Assembly (NCBI RefSeq): GCF_907164915.1
Contig: NC_061864.1
Location: 67,889 to 131,888 of the forward strand
Length of the DNA stretch: 64,000 nt
Reading direction: 5' to 3'
Origin: Impatiens glandulifera
Lineage: Eukaryota; Streptophyta; Magnoliopsida; Ericales; Balsaminaceae
Position numbers and translations under genes: made by a program. Of this stretch, positions 50,885 through 62,390 are shown piece after piece; position 1 is the stretch's first letter; the number at the start of each line of letters is the position of its first letter. Under the pieces are notes generated by a model, which was given only the letters and a program-made list of their open reading frames with translations, ran no database searches and had not been told where the DNA came from.

Positions 50885-51030
50885 CTGAAGGAGTACTTAT
50901 CATTTCGTTAAGTACTTATCGTTTCGTTAAGTACTTAACGAAGCGTTAAGTACTTAACGAAGCGTTAAGTACTTAACGAAGCGTTAAGTACTTAACGCTT
51001 CGTTAAGCGCTTCGTTAAGTAAAACTTGGT
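50885..51030. repeat. 19-bp array between the two MULE genes
   Basis: About six units of GTACTTAACGAAGCGTTAA, partly in the opposite sense, 160-300 bp after the transposase stop and before the end of the converging gene. Just upstream (50750-50850) a GATAAGTTGTACTCG repeat of about 16 bp occurs six times. Confidence 0.9.
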
Positions 51031-51252
51031 TTAAGTGAGTTTAAGTTAGTTACTTGGTACATTGATTTATATGTTCAATTCTTTGGTTTTTAAATATCAG
51101 ACTACCAACCAACCAGACTACATTAAAACTACAAATATTTTAACATGAAATGTAACTTAAGTTGAAGTTCTACCCAAAAAGTAATACAAGTTCAGAATAC
51201 ATAAGCACAAGTCAAGTTCTATCCAAAAATCAATAAACGATTACAATACAAA

Positions 51253-54200
51253 CTAAGGTTCTGTAATTTGATGAAATAACCGGACCGCCATCTTTTGTCG
51301 AAAAAACTCCATTTCATTGGAAGTCACCTTCTCTACACCTAAACCAACAGTCAAGTATTCCATGTGCATAAGCATAAATACACCACAATCCCCACTTTTT
51401 GCTGCTCTAGGGACTTCCCCATTTTTGGCGACTGCATTTTTGACTGGGTGTGGCAACCTTTTATATGTCAGTTTCTGGAAATTGAAATTAGGATACCGTT
51501 GTAGCTCAACATCACTGGATCCCATTGCATATATTCGTGGAAACATCTCACACAAAGGTCTCATGTATGGATCGAGATTCCTATAAATACTCGAGTCGCA
51601 GTCATAAACGTCAATGTGATTATCTTGTAGACGAACGACGCACAGTACCCAATGCTTGTTGCCAATGTTCAAAGGCACGTAAATATCGTCTACTAGTGGC
51701 CATTCTGGCATATGTCTATGAGGCGCTCCCCAGAAGTACTGAGAAAAGACGTCTGCTATTGGAAATTTTTCAGGATCTTTTTTATAGTTCGGGTACTCTC
51801 GCCTCATCATATCTGCTAATAAGCAATCCCCTATTGATACTTTACAATGTTTATATGTCTTGGGATATTGCTCAATCCTTTTGCGCAACAAGTGGCAGAC
51901 TGCGTCGATTTCCTACAAAATGGGGGAAAAGACAGCATATATCAAAAACCTTATTCATAAGTTAAAGAATTAATATGAAATGCAAAACTTACAGGATCTT
52001 TAAGCCATGTGCACTTTGTTAGAACTCTAACAAACAACTTCTTTCGTGCTTCGCAAGTAAACACAGTCTTTGTCTCATCATTGGTAGCTTCATCTTTCAA
52101 CCAATTCTGTAATTGAACCAACAACTCATCATCAAATTTTTGAAGGGGATTGATAGTTAATGGATCATTCGTCTTTGGCTGTTTTGACAAAGAAGGGTTG
52201 GTGTAGTCTTCATCTTTCTTTTGCTTCCTCACTCTTTTTTTGGGAACTACTCCTTTAGGTGGAGTGTTGTATAATTGGAAATCATCATCATCGTTCTCAT
52301 CATTCCCATCCCTCGAATCCTTCCCATCCTTCCCATCGTTCTCATCCTTCCCATCCGTGGCATCCTTCTCAACCTTGACTTTCTTCTCAACCTTCCCAAC
52401 CTTGAGTTTAACCTTCCCAACCTTGGCTTTCTTCTCAACCTTCTCAACCTTCTCAACCTTGACCTTATCCTTCTTTTTCTCAATTATTTCTTGCATCATA
52501 TCGGAGAGCAACATCTCCCCACCATCCACCTTTACATCATTCTCAATCTCCCCACCATCCACCTTTACATCATTCTCAATCTCACCACCATCCACCTTCA
52601 CATCAGTCTCAATCTCCCCACCATCCACCTTCACATTATTCTCAGTCTCACCACAATCCACCTTCACATCAGTCTCAATCTCCCCACCATCCACCTTCAC
52701 ATTATTCTCAGTCTCACCACAATCCACCTTCACATCAGTCTCAATCTCCCCACCATCCACCTTCACATTATTCTCAGTCTCGTCCACCTTCACCACACTA
52801 TCCTCCACCTTCCTATCCTGCAAAAATAGAATAACAGTGTGGTCAACGTTTACTTCCCGAAACATTAGACTTCGCTAATCAAAACTTACCTCAGTTTTAT
52901 CCTCCACCTTCACACTCTCCTCCTCCACCTTCCCATCCTTCATCTCCATCTCATTCGTCATCATCTCCTCCACCTTCCCATCCTGCAAAAAGAAAACAAC
53001 AGTGTGGTCAGCGTTTACTTCCCGAAACAACATTTGACTTCACTAAGTAAACTGATAGAAAAATTAAGTAGATTAATTTTGGAACCGGCCAGACGAACTA
53101 AACAGAGGTTAATCTTCATGTGCAGGTACTTCTAAAAACCGTATGAACCAGTTGGGGCATCAGAAACCGGTTGCTGATATACCTCAAAGAAACCAGCCTC
53201 GAGTGATCAAGTCAAAGATCAGAGGAACCGGTTCTACCTTTCAAAGCAACCGGTTAACGAAGAACAAAAGATTACACTCCAACCGGATCATAATGCACAA
53301 GACACAGAAACCGGATAGTACAGATCAAAAGTCAGAAGATTCAAAATTCAAAGAGTGACGTACCATGACGGAAGAAACGTGTCTCGAAAGAATAAAAGAA
53401 GATCGGATCCGATCAGAAGCATGCGAGGAAAGCAATGATGCTTTGTTAATCCGATGCTGACAACCGGAGGCGGATGTTCAACACGTGTTACAATCTGAAA
53501 AACCGGCTATGTCATCATATGCTCAGAGTCACCTGCATGAATGCCAGGTGTTGAGGAAGTTGAAGCGTGCAAGCAATCTCTCTGCAAACAGGCGTGATGA
53601 CGATCAACCAATCTAGAAGAGAGAGAAGAAAATAGCCGTTAACTACTTTCAGCTATAAAAGGAAGACGGATCGTCTTCATTCAATGCAGTTCGGTAGTTG
53701 TAGTTGTGAGCATCATAAACTCTGAAAGTCATAAAGCATTAAATTCGAGAGAGATAAAGTCATGTATTCTAAAGTCGGTGTGCTTAAAACCGGAAGCTTT
53801 GTGTGTGTTGTTTTGTTGAGTTGTTGTATTACATCAAAGTGTGAGTTTGGTGTAACCGGCGAGTAGCGAAGTTGGGCTCGACCGGAAGTGTAATTGTAAC
53901 TCTAAAGAGTTAGTGGAGATCCTTCTCATAACCTGAGAATAAGGGGTGACGTAGGAGGGTTTGCTCCGAACATCCATAAACAAATCCCTTGTCTCGTGCT
54001 CTTTCATTCGCTTTCATTTCCTGCTTTCTTAACGTAAACCGCAAACTAATCATACTTCCAAAACCGGTCACTCACCTCCATTAAACCGACTCCTTCCTAA
54101 AACATCATCTAAAAGTCGCATTCGTTGCTTCAACCTGAAACAGACATTTCCGCCCTTGAACCCGGTTCAAGAGTCTGTGACAGGTTGTGCAGTGCTGAGA

Positions 54201-55998
54201 AAGGTTTTAGTCTTTAACCGGACTATCACCAAAGAGTTGTGTGTTGTGTAAGCGGCCACCCTTCCCGAAACCGGAAAACACCCCGGTCCTCCAAGGGCGT
54301 CCCCGATCCTAACAAGAACTTACCTCAGTTATATCCTCCACCTTCTCACTCTCCTCCTCCACCTTCCCATCTTTCATCTCCATGTCATTCGTCTTCATCT
54401 CCTCCACATTCCCTTCCTGCAAAAATAAAACAACAGTGTGGTCAGTTAAGAACAACAAAAGATAAGTACTTAACGCTTCGTTAAGTACTTAACGCTTCGC
54501 TAAGTACTTAACGAAGCGATAAGTATCTTCATCTTACCTCAGTCTTGGCCTTCTTTTCCAATTTGCTCTTCTTCTTCTTCTTCTTCCTCTCCTCCTCCAT
54601 ACTATCTAATTTGACAATTAAAGTGGCCATCCTTTGGTTGGATTTGGCTAATAACTGTTCGCACATACTAACAACCAACTTTTTCATATAAGCCTTGTGA
54701 TTTGTTTGAGTTTCTTCGTAAGCTGTTTTCATCTCTTTGAGCTCCTCCTTCACCTCTTTGATGAGCTCCTCCTTCAGCGCTTTTACCTTCTCTTTCAGCT
54801 CTTCACATTTACATCCAACAGAAGATGTTGGAGGTAATCCAGGACTAGTAGCGGATGGGGGGCTAGGAATGTTGGAAGGACTAGATTCATAAGCAAGCTT
54901 CCTCTTCAGGTTTACGGCTTCTTTGAGATTAAGCGCAGCCTTTCTCTTCCGGGTGTTTGGTTTGGAAGTAGGTTCTTCATGTTCATCCTCAGGTTCACTT
55001 CCCTCCTCTTCATCATCATAATCCTCCTTCACTAACTTCCCTTCTGTAAATCCCTCAAAAAATTCATCAGTTGACTCATCTATTTGTTCAAAGTCCTCAC
55101 CACTGTATAACCTCTTCTCCATGGAGGACTCTTCCATCTCAGTCAGATCCGTTGTCTCCAGGGCAGTCTTTATCTCGATCAAGGTGTTCTTCCTGTTGGA
55201 ATGATAGACTAACAACCTTGGGCGTAGAGGATCATTAAGCTCATTCTTTCTAGCAAATTTAGGAACAAAACCTTTGATGACCTCATATGTCCACACTTGA
55301 AATGCCAGTGCAAACCCATAAATGTTATAAGCAAAAGGAGCATAAGGATCAGTACTCTTTTCCTTCTTCTTCTTATAATATTTGTGACTGAGATGTCTCA
55401 TGTTCTTGTTCAAACCCTTGAGGGTGGCTCTGAAGGTCACCTTCCCCCAAGGAAATCGGAGGAAACTTTCCTCGTCTTCGACCATGTGGAGGATTTTGGC
55501 AAATACCACCCTCCTTGGGTCAAATGAAAATAGGTACTGGCAAATTAAGCATACCAGCCCCATCTTCCAGGCATCTTCCTTATCTCTACATTTCAAAAAA
55601 GCAGTCTCCAAGTCTTGAATTACTACACTCGTCTTCCCTTTAAAATATTTTACCAACAGAGGTGGACAACCTCGGCATTCTTCTTCGTTCACCTCAGGAA
55701 ACCTTCCGAAGTTTAGGCCCGTCACCAAGGCGTACTCTTTCATACCAAACACAAGTTCTTGCCCATTGATATTGAAAGTAATCTCCTTGGAGGTTGAGGT
55801 TACCTTCCTAAGCAACATGTGATGTACAATAGTTCCTGAGAACTGCAACACTGGCGCAGAGACTATATATCTGAATTGGGTATTGTACACCTTCTCCACA
55901 AGATCCATTTCCTCAAACTTCATAACAATCTTCTTAAGGCAGAGGGCGCTTTTCCAAGAAATCCGTCCAGGGAAATCAGGAACGGTGGTTTCTGCCAT
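51253..55998 (-). CDS. DUF1985-Ulp1 cysteine protease fusion of the MULE
   Basis: Exons, minus strand: 55998-54538, 54416-54324, 52982-52890, 52817-51993, 51912-51253; 3132 bases, 1043 residues, no stop. All four introns are phase 0. Exon 1 holds a DUF1985 domain (about residues 50-270, NGQELVFGMKEYALVTGLNF) and a Lys/Glu coiled coil. Exons 2 and 3 are near copies. Exon 4 has nine units of a VKVDGGEIETD-type repeat. Exon 5 is a C48 (Ulp1) protease domain with His near 911 (NKHW), Asp near 928 (VYDCD) and Cys near 1000 (SGDCGVF), so the triad is complete. Ulp1 enzymes process SUMO; the role of such proteases in MULEs is not known. The acceptor of a 5'-leader intron abuts the ATG (donor near 56295). 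Confidence 0.88.
52500..52795 (-). repeat. 33-bp coding minisatellite
   Basis: Eight to nine units of 33 bp encoding VKVDGGEIETD or VKVDCGETENN, in alternating order, in exon 4 of the DUF1985-Ulp1 gene. The alternation suggests duplication of a 66-bp pair. Confidence 0.9.
53053..54314. mobile_element. solo long terminal repeat, 1262 bp
   Basis: TGATAG at the left and CTAACA at the right form the usual short inverted ends. The interior has many AACCGG motifs, a TATA box (CTATAAAAGG, 53653-53662) and downstream sequence like a Copia-type repeat. No internal coding region. It lies in the intron between exons 2 and 3 of the DUF1985-Ulp1 gene, its end only about 10 bp from the exon 2 donor. Flanking 5-mers TAAAC and AGAAC agree only partly. 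Superfamily is a guess. Confidence 0.65.
53653..53662 (+). promoter_or_regulatory. TATA box of the solo repeat
   Basis: CTATAAAAGG, a strong TATA box, in a long terminal repeat; probably the start of U3-driven transcription on the plus strand. Confidence 0.55.
54462..54525. repeat. 19-bp array in intron 1 of the DUF1985-Ulp1 gene
   Basis: Three to four units of GTACTTAACGCTTCGTTAA, in the intron 54417-54537. Confidence 0.85.
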
Positions 55999-56050
55999 CT
56001 ACAAAAGGAACAACAACAAAAATGTAAGATCATATACATAGACCACATCA

Positions 56051-56090
56051 AGCGTTAAGTACTTAACGAAGCGTTAAGTACTTAACGAAT
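56051..56090. repeat. 19-bp array in the 5'-leader intron of the DUF1985-Ulp1 gene
   Basis: Two units GCGTTAAGTACTTAACGAA about 60 bp upstream of the ATG, inside the leader intron. Confidence 0.8.
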
Positions 56091-56518
56091 CCCTAAACCA
56101 GAAACAATAACCAACAACCAGAAACAAACATGCAAATATAATGCAATAATCAATAACCAGAAACAAACATTAAACGCTAAACCTAACCAATATTAAACCA
56201 ATAAACTGAAACAGCCAAAACCCCTAAAACTAAACATGCAAATATGAAAACCCATAACCAAAAAAAGACATGCAACAACCAAACTAAAACTAACCTGAGA
56301 TTTATGGGGAATCAATGATAGAGAGGGAGGACACGAGGGGGACGGGCAGATCGGCCTTGTCAATGTCTTCTTCAGTGTGACGGTTGTAGAGAGAGAGGAA
56401 TCGAGAGGATAGAAGAGGGAAAATGGAAGAAATGAATGTCCAAATGTTTTATTTTTTAAAATATATGGTATGGCGCGTGCATATACGCGCGCCTCTTCGT
56501 CTTCCTACGCGCGCGTGC

Positions 56519-56610
56519 AGAAGCGTTAAGTACTTAACGAAGCGTTAAGTACTTAACGCTTCGCTAAGTACATAACGCTTCGTTAAGTACTTAACGCTTC
56601 GTTAAGTAAC
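56519..56610. repeat. 19-bp array upstream of the DUF1985-Ulp1 leader
   Basis: Five units of the 19-bp family with both AACGAAGCG and AACGCTTCG forms, next to a GCGCGTGC-rich stretch (56470-56518). It lies between the leader and the right terminal repeat. Confidence 0.85.
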
Positions 56611-56999
56611 TAGCAGAAACGATATCATCTGCAAATATCATCACAGCCAAAAGAACAATCAATAAGATGAACAAACTAATAAACCAAAATGAACAAATAT
56701 GAACATATATGAACAAATATAACCCAATATGAACAAATATGATTCAATATGAACCAATATTAACCAATATCACCAAAAAGAACATATTTAGGGTTAGGGT
56801 TTCATTAAGAAATACAAATAATAACATAAATCTGTTATATAAACATAGATTCGGGGATTAGGTTTCTTATCTTGTAGATTTAGTTCATAGTAGTCGCCGT
56901 CGCCGGAGTTTACGCCGCCGGCGACAAACTCAGGAGGAAAGAAAGCATGAGAGAGAAAGAAAATGAAAGAAATGAAAAAATTTGAGTATATATATCAAT

Positions 57000-57152
57000 A
57001 CTGTTTCACTTCGCGAAACGCGAACTCCCTTCGCGTTACGCGAAAAGGGTAAATTAGTCAAAAAAAAATAAGTGGTCATCAGATCAAAAATTATTAAACA
57101 TTACCACGGATGCAAATAGGCCTATTTGTAGGGTCATTTCGTCCAATTTCCC
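57000..57152 (-). repeat. right terminal inverted repeat of the large MULE
   Basis: Pairs with 47592-47746 at roughly 80 percent by eye, with CTTCGCG/CGCGAAG palindromes. Here the GTGGTCA hairpin is imperfect. Confidence 0.85.
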
Positions 57153-57529
57153 TTCAATTGGGTAGGAGAGAGAAAATATTAAAAATATCTCGAAACGGAC
57201 ATTTCATGAAAAATAAAATTGTCTCGAAATGAACGTTTTCGGGACTTGAGAACCTGACAGGCCACGCCGAATTCGTAGACTTGCTTTCGTTGATTTTTTC
57301 GTTAAATTTATCATTCTTTTATATATATATAATTATTGTGTCTCTTAAAATCTTTGTAAGGTATCAATATTATATATATATTTATTAATTGACTAAACTC
57401 GTACATGAACTCGTAATGAAAGAATAAAAAAGAAAAAGAAAAAGTTGTTTATTTAAAATAACAAAATACTTGAGCAAACACCACAAGAAAGTGTAACAAT
57501 TTGAATTAAGGAATAAAGAAAGTGTAAAT
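57153..57529. other. spacer between MULE and laccase gene
   Basis: AT-rich, probably the laccase 3' untranslated region. No gene. Confidence 0.5.
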
Positions 57530-59418
57530 TCAGCATGGAGGCATCTCCTTTGGTGGAGGTAACATTTGGGCTTCTAGTCCTTGTCCATTCTTTACTATCC
57601 AAACCATGTCCATTCCCAGGCTCGAGTGAAGCTCCAGGTGACAGTGCATGAACCACACCCCTTTTTATTGTGAAGAATTAATTAAGACGCACACAGAGAG
57701 TTATATAATGATAAGTAAATAAAATAAAATAAATTAAAATACCTGGATTATTGGCCCTGAATCTAATGGCAACCCAACCATTCCTAGGCACCGTGGCAGT
57801 ATTTTGAATTGGAGGGTCAATCAAATTGTAATGCAGAGGATCCTGAGTCTTGTTGAAATTACCAAAACCCCAACCAACCACATAGAAGCTGTAGCCGTGC
57901 AGATGAACCGGGTGATCCGCTGCCCCTACAAGGCTGGTCCCCTGAATCACCAACTCCACCGTGGAGTTATACTCCAGCACCACCGCACTCGTCCCCTTCT
58001 CCGGCCTCAATATCTCCAGTGGCTGATAATCCGCCGTATAGTTGTACGCCTGAGGAGGGTTATGTGGGAAATCCGATTTGAACACCCCGCTTATGTTGTT
58101 GTAGTACGCCCGGAGAATGTCAATTGTCGGGGACACGAAGCTAATGTTGTTCACGCTGGCAGACAGACGCGATCCGTTGGGCCCGGAGCAAGATCCGGCG
58201 GGACTGCAAGGCTCCAGGTTCATGGCAATGGCGAAAATAAGCTTGGTGGAAATGTTGAGCGGGACGTCGCTCGGGTGGTTCCGGCTGGCGATGCTCCTCA
58301 GCTTTCCGTTGAAGGAAACAGACGCACCGGAATCGTTGTAGAGTGGGAGTGAGGGGAGCAGGGGTGCAGAGGAGGAGGAGGAGTCGTCGTGGTCCTCGTA
58401 CTTGAGGATGGCTGTGGTGGTGGTGTTATCGAATTCTCCACCGACGTTGCTAGAGTATATCTTGGCCGCCATGTAATAGCTGTTGTTGTTGGGTGCATTG
58501 GCCGTTAATAGGGCGTCAATGCTCTGACCGGGTGCTATGGTTATATAGGTGGATCTTATGGGCTTTAAATATCCTCCGTCCGTCCCTATAATGGTGAGTT
58601 TGTGCCCGGCTACGGCGAAGAACATTGGCTCGGCCATGCCGACGTTGATTATGCGGAGGTGATAGGTGAAGCCGCGCTTGACCCTGGCGGTGAAGGTGTC
58701 TTGTTTAGAACAGGGGTATAAATCCCCGGGTTGACCGTTGATAGTGAGGGCATCGGAGATCTTAGCGCCGCCCCCTGACTTTTCAAAATCAGTTAAAATA
58801 GCATTGATATCTGTTTTCCACCATTCCCCTAGTATGATGGGGATGTCTTGGTGGGGCTTAGCAAAGGGATAGGGGGTGCCGTTAATCTTGGGGTAGACCA
58901 CGATGGCGCCATGGACCGTGGCCCGATCCCAAGCGGAATGGGCGTGCCACCATATGGTACCTTCCTCGTTGGTTAAGACGAGTGTTTGAGTGAACTTGTT
59001 TCCTGGCTGAATGGGGCACTGGGTTACGTAGGCGGGGCCATCGGACCATGGGTTCCTGAATTGCTTAACTCCGTGCCAGTGAATAGTGATGTTTCTGTTG
59101 CCCTCGTTATACACATCCACCATCACCGTATCGTCCTTGTTCGCGTAAATGGTTGGCCCAGGATATTGCCCGTTAACGGTCAATATCTTTTTCGTGCTGC
59201 ATAGTCTAGTGTATGAGCTTTCCTTCACCTGTATAAATATATAATTATTATTATTATTAATCAAAATTAAAAACACCCCCTTCCCCATTGTATCAAATTA
59301 ATTAATAAATAATTACCACAAACTTATAATGAGCTATAGCAAGTGAAAATTTCCCATTACTGATCATCAGGAATAGAAACCCCAAAATGTAAGACATTAA
59401 TGCCTTCAAATTCCCCAT
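57530..59418 (-). CDS. laccase, secreted multicopper oxidase
   Basis: Exons, minus strand: 59418-59317, 59228-57743, 57660-57530; 1719 bases, 572 residues, a usual laccase length. Exon 1 encodes a signal peptide ([21 protein letters not shown]) so the enzyme enters the secretory pathway. All four copper motifs are present: HWHG, WWHAHS, HPVHLHG and HCHLELH. The residue ten places after the T1 cysteine is Met (SSLGM), where many plant laccases have Leu. Laccases oxidise phenolics with oxygen in the cell wall, in lignin or flavonoid polymerisation. The LAC14/LAC15 group is likely but I cannot fix it. Three exons is few for a plant laccase; exon 2 carries most of the protein. Confidence 0.93.
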
Positions 59419-59494
59419 ATATTATATGCCTAATTTTGATCAATTCCTTTATGTTTTGATCGTTTGGGATATTAATTAATGAGCTAGTACCTGC

Positions 59495-59502
59495 TATTTA
59501 TA
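59495..59502 (-). promoter_or_regulatory. TATA box of the laccase gene
   Basis: TATAAATA on the minus strand, about 80 bp before the ATG. Confidence 0.65.
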
Positions 59503-59849
59503 CCCGAAAGAAATGAGGAAGAAGAATGAATGAATGAATTAATTAATTAATTATTTAAGCAGCTCTTTAATTTATTTATTTTTCTAATTAATGCAAGCTA
59601 GCTAGCTATATAGGTGGCCAAGTGGTTGGGGGTATTTCTTATTATTCTCCCTGTATTTGTTTTTTTAATTCATTTGCAGATCATGTATTTAAATTTATAT
59701 ATATATATATATGCACGAATTGGTGAAAGAAAAGCAGCTCATAATCCTAATATTCTTCTTCTTCTTTTTAATACAAGGTGGGCAAATATTATTGATTGTT
59801 TATAATAATTTATTTTTCTTTTCCTAAATAAGATGTCAAACTCTAATTC

Positions 59850-59915
<66 letters not shown>

Positions 59916-60804
59916 GAAAAATAACCCAAAAAAAGAAAAGACATAGAAGAAGAAAAATTACTTGACAATATTATTATTAACTCTCACAAAATAATTAATA
60001 AAGAAACATTAAAAAGACAATAAGTGGCCAACTTTCCGGAGGACTACAAATGAAAGACCGATTTGTGCACCCTAGCTCGTCAATCCATCGGTGTTCTGGT
60101 CGACGTGGAGGAGGAGGCAACAACACAACACCTGCCAAAGACATCAACAAATCCGACTTCATCATGACATCTGCCAAATCTCAATGCCGTTATGCAGGCA
60201 GATATCTCCTGATATAATTATTCACACTCTGATCGATCAACAGAAAGCATAATTATATTTTGAATGATAATTTTTTCCCTATATGGTGATAATACATATG
60301 TTAATTGTGAAACAACTGTCAATTAATTAGGGTTATAATGTATATATTAATTGTAGAGGACATTAATTAATTAATTTGTGACATACGAACAAATTACACA
60401 ATATATGACATTAAGTTCTCTACTTGTTTTCTATTTATTTGTTTATTTAAATAATTTGCTAAATTAGAACATTAATTATGTGTAATTTGACATGGACTAC
60501 TTCTACACAACCATGTATACTACTCTTACACGTTTTCAATTATAAACTATAGTCTTCAAAGTTGGCAACGTCCCTCATTTACTAATTTATTCCTATTTCA
60601 TTATTTTAAAATTTATACATATCATTCACATGTCTATATATTATATTATATTAAATTAAGAAAATGTTTGAAGGGTGGATTATGTGAAAATTAAAACAAA
60701 ATATAGAAAATAAATAATAATTTTAGAAAATAAAAATTAAGACTACATTCTTATATTTTAATAATCTTGCATGTAGATTATAAAAGTCATATTATCGTAG
60801 ATAA
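59503..60804. other. laccase upstream region and spacer
   Basis: AT-rich. A TA dinucleotide run of about 58 bp lies at 59852-59909. A small reverse frame near 60000-60180 has no recognised feature. Confidence 0.55.
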
Positions 60805-61910
60805 TGTTAGGATTTGGATACCAAATTTGACCTGCTTGAAACGATATGTAAAAATGCAATAAAAAGAAAAACACAAGAAGACAAAAATTTATAGTGGTTC
60901 ATTCAAATGAGTTACGTCCACTTCAGCCGCGACCAAATTTCACTATGAAAAAGAAGAAATACATAGTTTTTTTTCACACTTTATCTCTATAGAATTTTGT
61001 CTTATCCATTTAACTTTTAATAATAATATATTTATAGGATAAATATTCAGGTAATAAAACCTAAATAAATTTTGGTCAGACCTAAGCCTAAGCCCAAATA
61101 CAAACTCAATAAACTATAATTAACTATTATAGAGTTTATTATAAGTGTAACCTTCATAACTCAACAATGTCCCACTTGAAAACTAACTTCATCATCTCTC
61201 GATCGGTAGTAGCTTTCCATATAATGTTTTAACGAAGAAGACCAATTGAAGTTGCACACAACTTCAGTTTCTCATTTGTCACAACTTTCGTCAACATATC
61301 AGTTGGATTCTCACTCTCGAGAATCTTTTCAAGAGCTAACACTCCATATTTTAAAACTAATCAGATGAAATGATAACTAACTTGTATATGCTTCGTCATG
61401 CCATGATAAACTGAATTCTTTGTTAAATGATTGACACTCTGACTGTCGAATCGCAACACACTTCCCTCGTAGTCTTGTAACCACATCATCTTCTTAGCAA
61501 CCTTTGTCACAACAATATACTCTACCTCACAACTAGAAATAACAACAATCTTTTATAATTTTGAAACCCAACTAATTGTAGTACCTCCCAGAGTATAAAT
61601 GTACCATGTTGTGCTCTTCCCACTATCAACATCATCAACATTGTCAGCATCAACTTATCCTTCCAAACTCATATTAGACTTTCGAAAACACAAAGCGAGA
61701 CCCGTACTTCCTCTTAAGTATCATAATATCCACTTTACTACTTCCCAATGTTGTCTATCCGGGTTGTCCATGAATCTGCTAATAACTTTCACTACATGTG
61801 TTATGTCTGGTTTGTGCAAACCATCGCATACATAATACAACCAATGGTAGAGGCATACAAAACGGTGACCATGTAATTTTTCTCATCCTCTGTTGAAGGC
61901 GACAAATGTT
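60805..61910 (-). mobile_element. Copia retrotransposon, 3' part
   Basis: Read on the minus strand: end of reverse transcriptase (CIMYAMVCTKPDI, near 61830), RNase H (CEVEYIVVTKVAKKMMWLQ, near 61500), a short tail, then a 362-bp terminal repeat at 61166-60805 with ends TGTTGAG and CTAACA. Stops are frequent. The 5' part and the other terminal repeat are missing. It is not the same family as 37118-40504. Confidence 0.75.
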
Positions 61911-61999
61911 TAAATAGTCTGAAGTAACTAGTTAAGAGGGTAATAACTGATTTGTGGAATTTTAAAGGATGATATGTGCGTGAAAAAAGTTGTGTTATG

Positions 62000-62390
62000 G
62001 ATAGTCGTATGTGTCACAAAAAAGTTAAATCAACAACTCACTTACTTTTACATTGTCGATGACTGACTAGTATTTTGAGTCTTTTATGGAGTATTACTGG
62101 TATAAATTGGGTGATGTCCAAGTTTTTAGGTAATTACTAGGAAGTTTGGATTGATACGGCTGATATGATAAACCTACATATTTGGGTCACCATCCAGATT
62201 ATTTTTTGGTGAATTATCTAGTTAGAGAGAAATTGTCTAATTTTCAATGATCGTAGTCGTCTGATGCGTATCATTCATAATACTATTATTATGACATTTT
62301 TTAAGATTAATTCAGAAAAGCCAATAGAGTCTGTCGGAGAGTTAATCGTTCTTCTCGAAAATTTACGAGTTCGATAATTATTGAGTACCG
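62000..62390 (+). pseudogene. LINE ORF2, C-terminal piece
   Basis: Reads THLLLHCR, SLLWSITGINWVMS and later IISRERNCLIFNDRSR with stops, the pattern of the zinc-binding region after the reverse transcriptase in plant L1 elements. No reverse transcriptase remains. Confidence 0.6.

Larger units (their letters stand above)
47592..57152. mobile_element. Mutator-like element with transposase and DUF1985-Ulp1 gene, 9561 bp
   Basis: Terminal inverted repeats of about 155 bp (47592-47746 and 57000-57152) begin GGGAAATTGGACGAAATGAC on both ends. Between them are a forward MuDR-type transposase gene and a reverse gene for a DUF1985-Ulp1 protease, tail to tail, plus 19-bp repeat arrays in non-coding parts. 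A solo long terminal repeat (53053-54314) has inserted in one intron. The flanking 9-mers CATGTCATG and TTCAATTGG do not match, so no target duplication survives. It is the only nearly complete MULE here and a candidate partner for the Pack-MULE at 17966. The transposase has one stop, so it may just have lost autonomy. Confidence 0.9.

Noticed and set aside
48009..51030. Regular repeats resembling a CRISPR array
   Set aside because: Units are directly tandem, without unique spacers, in a plant transposon.
52240..52878. Long forward open frames of 184 and 212 residues
   Set aside because: Shadows of the Lys/Glu-rich and repeat-coding reverse exon; low complexity.
57804..58352. Forward 182-residue frame in the laccase gene
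   Set aside because: Antisense shadow of a conserved exon.
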